From assembly GCA_900088475.1 (NCBI GenBank), contig FLMG01004575.1, forward strand, positions 1-64,000: 64,000 bases of DNA. Reading direction: 5' to 3'. The DNA is from Hyphochytrium catenoides (Eukaryota > Sar > Hyphochytriomycetes > Hyphochytriales > Hyphochytriaceae). A program made the translations under genes and the position numbers. Below the pieces are notes generated by a model, which was not told the origin of the DNA, ran no database searches, and was given only the letters and a program-made list of their open reading frames with translations. Shown one piece after another: positions 57,201-64,000 of this stretch (the stretch's first letter is position 1; each line of letters opens with the position of its first letter).

Positions 57201-58459
57201 AGGCTAGACCTCAGAAACTATCTGATGCTTACCTCGTAGCTTTGGCTCTCATCTTCTATGCAAATCACCTTGTCCATTCGTGTCTTGCAGATTGCACAAT
57301 TCAGCTCTTTCATTAATTGTCTCATTCGAAGGACGCATAGACTGCAGCAACCCCGATGGTTGCACGCGCCTATAGTGTTGAAGGTTCTCACGTTGTCAAT
57401 CGTGGAACAGCAGATTAGACACGTAACTGCACCTTCTGCCTGTTGGCCTGAATATAGGTGGAAGCGATTCAGTCCATATCTAACGAGAAAGCAGCTACTC
57501 ACTATATCCTTACCTTCAAGATCTGCTTTATCCTTTCCCTCCTTTCTTTTGTAGGCCAGAGGCCGCTTTCTATCGTTTCGCTTCCTTTGTTGTCCGTCAC
57601 TCATGGCACCATACTTCTCCGTAAACGTTTCTTTGCTGGCCGCCTGGGGATCTGAGTTGGTTCCTGAGCTTCTTTCTGCGGTCACCTTAGCCGGGTCACG
57701 TCGACTTCCCTTGCGCTGGCTCTCCCGCGATTGTCGCGGCCGCCGCTGAAGGCCTCCAGCACTTGCGTCTAGCCGCTCAACGTTTCTCGTCGCCTCTCGA
57801 CTGTTCATCCGCTTGTCTGATTTTTCACCGTCATGGCGCTGACTTTCAGGGGCAGCAGCTGCACTTAGCCCCTCCGTATTAGTGAATGAGATGTACTGCT
57901 GTTGAGGACGATGAGGGCGCTGATTACGGCTAGCTGGAGACGGCCCTCGAACCGACGCATTGTTCGCTCCTTCCTCAGGGTGACGAGAGGAAGATGAGGA
58001 ACTATCTGCCAGGTGGTGCTGCTCCTTCTGCTTAGATTTAACGTACTTCTCCTTTGGTTTGTTCTTTAATAATACTTCTCCCTTTGGAGCTGTGCCGCGT
58101 GGCGGTTGTGAGGCAGCCAACATCACCTGTAAAGGCGCCATTGAGATGTTGGAGGTGCCTGTACCCAAGCTATCAGAAGCAAGAGAGGAGGTTAATTTGC
58201 CGTTGGCTGGCTGGAAAGCTTGATGTGAGTAGCGGCACTTATCACCGCTTCGACAACCGCTTCTGGACACGGGGTCGAAATGGCGGCAAACAGCCGTCCG
58301 CTTGGGTTTCGAAAGTTTGGATCTGGCTGGATGGGCAACGTCGCTCCCGCCTTGTCTCTCCCTATTTTCCTTTGGTTTTGACTCCTCACTACCTGATGGT
58401 AAGACAGCGACTGAGCTGGTTTGGGCGAAAACCCTTCCGTCGGGCTGCACGGTGTCCAT
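54276..58459 (-). CDS. ZNF598: ZNF598/HEL2-type E3 ligase with N-terminal CCCH finger
   Basis: Ubiquitin ligase family that senses collided ribosomes and marks small-subunit proteins. The ATG at 58459 gives MDTVQPDGRVFAQTSSVAVL. A CCCH zinc finger (CRHFDPVSRSGC, then CRYSH) lies near residue 50-70, followed by a long polar region. The RING is at about 57.43-57.24 kb (VTCLICCSTIDNV, CNHRGCCSLCVLRMRQL, NCAICKTRMDKVICIED). The HEL2-specific zinc-finger series follows: MFLIKKGLPYVQELRGIKC, KCGESFLSLKAYKAHLGKGH, FCELCLKSK, GHPLCRFCGSRWYSNNELYD and HLHRDHYECHLCQ. A gap of N interrupts the next part, and the series resumes with KFVVFGNIIDYKAHMASVH. The C-terminal half has YSDALIAFGLANPATVARIE, AFVHELCTYYGLS (R3H-like) and, in phase, a final exon (VGPNSKTFKIYNGCWSP) ending EVDRDWDELY at 54276. 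Confidence 0.88.
56400..56465. other. Assembly gap (66 N)
   Basis: A run of unknown bases within the ZNF598-type gene, just after the exon encoding DRYYRDYNELE on the minus strand. It probably hides the next zinc-finger residues and perhaps part of an intron. The true length is unknown. Confidence 0.98.
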
Positions 58460-59274
58460 CTTCAGCAGCAGCAAGGACGAGGAGATCTGAAGCCCAGAGC
58501 CTTAGGAAGGCCTTGTAGACCTCTAAACCATCCTTTTCCCCCGCCAGAAATGAACGAAATAAAGGAGATGGGAGGAAGGAAGAGGAACGTGAGAGAGAAC
58601 GAGCGAAGAAGAGAGAACCGCACCGCCTGCCCCTACACTGATTGCTCGGAGAAACTGCTGATTGATGTTCGCAGCCGCAAGCCCCGAACGGAGTGATTGT
58701 GCTGCTTTATTTGCTGTGGTGACTCCTACTGTGCAGTGAGTTCGGAATCCGCATTGTCCGATTCTGATCGGAAGAACAAACCCAAGCAAATCCCTTCACA
58801 GTCATCAAGTCGTGCGGGAGTGATAACTAGGATAAGATGTTGATCTATCCTCACACAGCTTGGTTGGGCAAACTCACTACAGCGTTATCCACACATACAA
58901 AATCACCCCTTCCATTATTATGAATTCACTGAGGTTTATCAGCGATCCGAATGACTAATGCTCTTCATCAAGCGGTTTGGTTGAGTGGCGGACCAGCAGG
59001 CGGGACAACAGCGAAGGGAAGCGGAAGGAAAGAGGAGAGCTCGCTCTCTTTATGACTCTGGTACGGAGCTTCCCTCAGGGAACTGATGATCTCTTCCATG
59101 CTTCAGAGACTTCCGATGCCATGATACACTATTGAGGGCAAGACGACTCCAGATATCAGCTAGCTCGTAGACTTGCTTGAACAGCAGGTGATCGCCAAGA
59201 ACGCAGGGGGCAAAAGATAAAGCAGGAGGGACGGAAAGCCAGGGCAGTTCGGAACAAATACTGACGATAAGGGA
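58460..59274. other. Divergent promoter region of ZNF598 and DIS3
   Basis: About 0.8 kb between two head-to-head genes that both act in RNA and translation quality control. Short frames on each strand lack motifs. No regulatory element is clear to me. Confidence 0.5.
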
Positions 59275-59855
59275 ATGTCTGTGACAACCTCTGCTGCGCC
59301 TTTATGGCGTGCCCTTGCTTTCAACAAGCAGACTCGCAGAGGGAGAATCCTTCGTGTCACTCAAGAGCACTACCTGAGAGACGACATCGGCTGTTGCTCC
59401 GAGCTCTGTTTAATCTGTCCTCCGCCTCAACCGCGAGAGGATGTAGAGCCAACTCTCCTCGGAAAGAGGTAATACTGCCACCAGTGATAAGGGAAAGGTC
59501 GTCTTTGCATCTTCTAACCTGCCTTCCATGGTACTCGCTTCTCACCAGTCCGGACGGTAACCGGTATCTTGTACTCGACACCAACACGTTCCTGCATCAG
59601 ATGGACCTATTAGAAAATGCTGTGGGAGCTATTGATAACGTCATTGTAACTCAGACAGTGATGGAGGAAGTAAAGCATAGGAACATCAGCCTTTATAGGA
59701 GGTTATACGCCCTAGTGAAGGTACTGAGAGACGGTGAAACCCGGAAGGATGGGTAATACCTGTCGTCGATAGCTGGCACTATGTCTTCCCGCTATCAATC
59801 CTACGGGTCACCTCTCCATGCCGGTTAGCTTACGGTCTTCTGTTATCTCTCCTTT

Positions 59856-59924
<69 letters not shown>

Positions 59925-62900
59925 CTCTCTCTCTCACCTTGGGCTTTTCCTGCAGAATCCATCCCGTCATTTCGTCATCTTCGCCAACAAGCATCACCAG
60001 AACACATTCGGTATGTCAGAGACCTCCTCGCCGCTGTACTAGTCTATGATGGTTACGTTATCGCCCCAAACGCCACGCTTCTCCACGCTCAAAAGAGTCA
60101 CCGGGTTACCTCACTTTCTGGATTAACCATGTCGATCAACTAACAAGCTGCTTGTCTCCTGCTACTTAGTGGATAGACGGCGAGGAGAGACTGCAAACGA
60201 CTACAATGATCGGGCGATCAGAAAGGTTGTCTCCTGGTACAAGGACCATCTGTCGCAGAGTAAAAAGCCGAACCTCTCAGTAGTATTAGTAACGAATGAT
60301 GCTGCGAATAAGCAGCAAGCCAAGATACAAGGTTTACAAGCAGTTACCATCCAAGAGCTGGTCGGTGGATTTAAAGACAGATATCCCGAACTCTCAGAGT
60401 TGGTGGCGCAACCAAATGACGGGGATAGTGTGGGTGAGGTTGACGCTGTTCCCCGGCCCACTGCGAGCAACGTTAAGAACCAGGGCCAGAAAAAGGGTTC
60501 CAGAGAAGGTCCAAAGGGATCACTTTACCCAGAGTACCTTCCGGATGATCAACTGAACATAGGCCTTAAGGCTGGAAGATACTTCAAGGTGTGTTTTTCC
60601 AGAAAGCTGAACTAGGGCCTCCTCCCTTCAAGCTCATGACAAAAAATCTCACACCTCTAGCCTTCACAAATTGCCTCAGATTAGCCCTTAGGACCTCTAC
60701 TATGAACCTCTTCCTGCTTTGTCTTAGCTTATTACGACTGATTTAGGCCTAATCTATCTGTAGGGTACTCTCCGCTGCTCGCGGGACAATTGGCAAAGTG
60801 CTTATGTCGTAGTCGGAGCAACCGGCGGAGACCGAGTGGGGGTCACTATTCAGGTAAACAGAACGTTACGCGCTTATCAGCCTTGCCTTGCCTTTGTTAC
60901 TGATTAATCTTCTGTACGCCAGGGGCGAGAGAGAATAAATCGTGCCATTGATGGCGACATCGTGGCTATTGAGATCCTTCCTCAGATGGAATGGGGAAGG
61001 GAAGGAACCCCGAAAGCTCCAAAGCTTCTTGCCAAGAGCGACGCAGAGGGTGAGAGGAAGTAGGATAGGACTGACCCCTGTGTGCGCCTTCTAAGACGTG
61101 ACTCCTCCAGTTGAAGGCACTGATACACGGGAGGAAAAGGCCAATGCAGAAATAGCTGATATTGTAAACATCAGCGATGAGACGTGTAAGAGACTGAGAA
61201 TCGACGAGATAATATAGTTCTTCCCGCGAATTGGTCTAACCCCATTCCTCACCTACAACAATTCCAGCCACCACAACGGAGAAGTCATTAGGCACTAAAC
61301 CTTGTGGCAAAGTTGTTGGCGTCCTAAAGAGGAATTGGCGCAGCCTTTGCGGTTCAATCGAGCCGGTTGATGGGCCAGCAGTTAGCAGCTACTCTTTGTT
61401 CGTACCAGTAGATCGTAAGGTGAGCAACTCTTTCTGAGATCTAGGTCGACTGTTTGCTTTGAAGCAATTAACTCTGCTTAAAGAACCTAGGTTTCTCCCC
61501 CATTACTCTATGTAATCTCCGTCCCATACACACCTCCTTGCTCTGACTGGAGAAATGGTCCTTCCTCATATTCATAAATACCGGCAGATCCCTAAGATCA
61601 AGATACTGACGAGACAGCGGGATGCTCTACTGAACAAGCGCATCATGGTTACCATTGACGGATGGCCAACAAACAGTGGATTTCCCATAGGGCATTACGT
61701 TAAAACGCTCGGAGACATCGGGGATAAGGACACAGAGACGAAAGTGATCCTTTTGGAGCACCACATACCCACTGAGGAGTTTTCGCCGAAGGTACGGCAC
61801 GGACAAGACGTGGTTTTGGCGAGTGGGAGAGCATTTTTACGGTTAAAGAGGATTACTAGATACGAAGGGAGTCTTCTTTGCCTACTCCATGTGGGCAAAC
61901 GGGGGTGTCCAACTGTTGGAAGAAATATTTGAGTCGAGAAAAGACAGTGATGTACCAATGTCTTACCCCGATGATAGGTTATTGCGTGTCTACCACCATC
62001 TAACTGGGTAGTTACGGAAGAAAACTCGAAGGGCAGAAGAGACTTGCGCCATCTACCTGTGATGAGCATCGACCCGCCAGGATGCAAGGATATTGACGAC
62101 GCCTTGCATGTCATCAAACTGGACAATGGAAACTATCAGGTAGAGCTCTATTAGTTCTGGCTGTTTGTAGCTTGCCTACACTATGTTGCCTAGTGGCCTG
62201 GCCATGCAGTAATGATCGGAGTTAACCCATTCGATAATATTCTCTCATGTTCACTGTCAATGCCAACAACAGGTGGGGGTTCACATTGCAGACGTGACAC
62301 ACTTCGTCGCCGCAGGTTCAGCGATGGACCTTGAAGCTGCAAATCGAGGCACTTCGACCTACCTCGTGGAACGGCGTCTTGACATGTTACCTGGACTTCT
62401 GACGACGGACATATGCTCTCTAAGGTGAGAAGTGACTCTCACCAATCATCATGCGGGTGGTAAAATCAAGCCAATCAAAAAGGGGTCTCGGGTAGCAGTC
62501 AGTTGCATGCATGGAAGGTGACCGCACTATTTGGTGGGGTGGCGGAGGGTACTATCAACCACTGCGCCGTAAATGGGGTTAAACTGCCGAAAACGCAAGA
62601 AGCGAGTACGCTAGGTGCTGACTGAGCTTGACTGGCAGGGAAGACTAGCTAACCTTCACTTTTGACAGGGGTGGTATCGACCGCTTTGCCTTCTCAGTTG
62701 TCTGGGAGATCTCTCCTGCCATCGAGATTGTATCGGTAGAGTTTTTCAAAAGTATCATCCATTCGGTAGCCGCGATGTCATACCAGGACGCACAGGATCT
62801 TCTGGATAGCGACAGAAAAGATGTCAAGGTGGGTGAGGTGGGCACAGAAATAAAGATTTTCCCAGGGTCATGTGACCTGATAAGCTGAGTACTCTTGCCA

Positions 62901-64000
62901 CCTAAATGAAGCTGTGGCCTAGCGTTCGGTCAAGTTACTTGCTGGAGCCTGCTGCTTTGCTAATTACTTCCTCTGGATCTCCAGGCGAGCTCTGTGAAGA
63001 TGTTAAATCACATCGCAAAGGAACTGCGACAGCGGCGCCTGGAGGCGGGAGCCTTAACACTGGCCTCTCCAGAGGTTTGACGTCACTCTCAGGCTGTTAG
63101 TTCCAACCCAGTCGTCACGCCACTAGACCATCATGTTTCTCTTGTACACCTGTTGCTATTCCTAAATTATGTCGTCTGGGTGCTCTCATGCTATCTTAGG
63201 TGCGGTTCACACTGGATGCCGAATCTCAGAACCCTCTAGATGTGCAGCTGTACCAGCTCAAAGAGACAAATGCGTTGGTGGAGGAGTTCATGCTACTTGC
63301 CAACATCACAGTAGCGAAGAAAATTCTGCGCCACTATCCGTCTTTCTCCATGCTTAGACGCCATCCTGCCCCTTCCCGGCAACAATTCGACGATCTTATG
63401 GCCGAGGTTAGGGCATTGGGCTTTGACATGAACGTAAGCATATCAAACTAGGCTGCTTGGCGATGGCGCAAGCCACTAGTATGTTTCATCGAGTCTTCGT
63501 TTCTGAACTGTCTCTAAACTGCCAGACGGGGTACTTCATCATCTCGTTTCTTACTCCTTCTTTCCACTCTTATTCTTTCGACTGTTCCACTGTTCAGGTG
63601 GACACGAGCAAAACGTTAGCCCAATCCCTTGACTCAATAGAGTCCTCTGAGAACCCGTACATGAATAAGTTGATCCGCATCCTGACCACGCGCTGCATGA
63701 GACCAGCCGAGTACTTTTGTTCAGGTATGACTAGAGCAATAGTGTCACCAAGCATCACGACATCCCCGTCCATGTTACCTCTCGCACTACCGTTTGCATT
63801 TGCAGTTTGGGTTTTACCTATGTGCCCATCTTCTTCAAGCTCCTTTCTTCGGGTGCTTGTCAACGATAACTATACTTCAATTTCAGCGCTGTACCAGAGA
63901 TCTTTTTGACATCTCATGCCCGACTATCCCAACTGATATACTTGACCTCAGGAGAATTCGCTCCAGCTGAGTACCATCACTACGGGCTCGCCGCGCCTAT
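59275..64000 (+). CDS. DIS3: Exosome nuclease DIS3/RRP44 (cut by window end)
   Basis: Catalytic subunit of the RNA exosome, with endonuclease and 3'-5' exonuclease activities. The ATG at 59275 leads into the N-terminal CR3 motif ([12 protein letters not shown], then CSELCLIC). The PIN domain keeps its four acidic residues: [50 protein letters not shown] and [14 protein letters not shown]. Cold-shock domains follow ([75 protein letters not shown]). The RNB active site is intact ([16 protein letters not shown]), with [82 protein letters not shown] and [19 protein letters not shown]. The last visible exon reads YHHYGLAAP and runs off the edge, so the 3' end is missing. All catalytic acids seen suggest both activities. 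Confidence 0.95.
59851..59935 (+). repeat. CT/CTTT microsatellite in a DIS3 intron
   Basis: A (CT)n run grades into (CTTT)n and back to (CT)n, within the intron between the exon ending RRLYALVK and the exon starting [12 protein letters not shown]. It lies just upstream of the acceptor, so it extends the polypyrimidine tract. Confidence 0.95.

Noticed and set aside
59818-60042. Frame with long Ser/Leu repeat
   Set aside because: It is a translation of the intronic CT microsatellite in DIS3, not a protein.
1-64000. Prokaryotic mobile or defence systems, CRISPR arrays, transposases
   Set aside because: The genes are spliced and eukaryotic. I saw no spaced direct repeats, reverse transcriptase or transposase motifs, or terminal inverted repeats.

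Overview
This is a gene-dense window from the nuclear genome of a eukaryotic microbe. The genes are broken by many short GT-AG introns, mostly about 40-200 bases, and use the standard stop codons. I reconstructed exons by eye from reading frames, splice signals and family motifs, so gene ends and interior joins are approximate unless stated. The organism cannot be named from this sequence. A plant/algal-type fusion of PP2C, cyclic-nucleotide-binding and kinase domains, together with a START-FYVE protein, suggests a protist such as an alveolate, stramenopile or alga rather than an animal or fungus; this is inference. A 66-base run of N marks an assembly gap inside one gene.

Layout. 1.2-3.5 kb (-): F-box/armadillo-like protein. 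4.0-5.5 kb (-): proteasome lid subunit RPN8. 6.5-7.9 kb (+): alpha/beta-hydrolase related to esterase D/enterochelin esterase. 8.1-14.0 kb (-): a large PP2C, two cyclic-nucleotide-binding domains and a degenerate kinase. 15.8-16.7 kb (-): small two-pass membrane protein. 17.4-22.4 kb (+): RAD54-like recombination ATPase with a bromodomain inside its C-terminal region. 23.0-26.9 kb (-): TMEM135-like membrane protein. 27.0-30.5 kb (-): TBC1D23-like protein with an added WW domain. 33.7-35.0 kb (+): PDAP1/PP28 with a C-terminal SAP motif. 35.0-37.2 kb (-): START-FYVE protein. 39.5-42.4 kb (+): Kelch/coiled-coil protein. 43.4-46.1 kb (+): unrecognised helical, lysine-tailed protein. 47.3-49.1 kb (+): Rogdi/RAV2-like protein. 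50.3-52.1 kb (+): single-exon membrane-anchored pepsin-fold protein that has lost catalytic residues. 53.5-54.1 kb (+): chaperonin HSP10. 54.3-58.5 kb (-): ZNF598/HEL2-type ribosome quality-control ligase. 59.3 kb to the window end (+): exosome nuclease DIS3/RRP44.

The genes form no operon. They are core housekeeping genes (proteasome, exosome, ribosome quality control, chaperonin, V-ATPase assembly, endosome-to-Golgi tethering, recombination) in both orientations, with several divergent pairs separated by 0.8-3.2 kb. The most striking feature is domain tinkering in otherwise conserved proteins: RAD54 with a bromodomain, TBC1D23 with WW, PDAP1 with SAP, ZNF598 with CCCH, and three enzyme folds with missing catalytic residues. 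I found no convincing transposon, CRISPR array, rRNA or tRNA.
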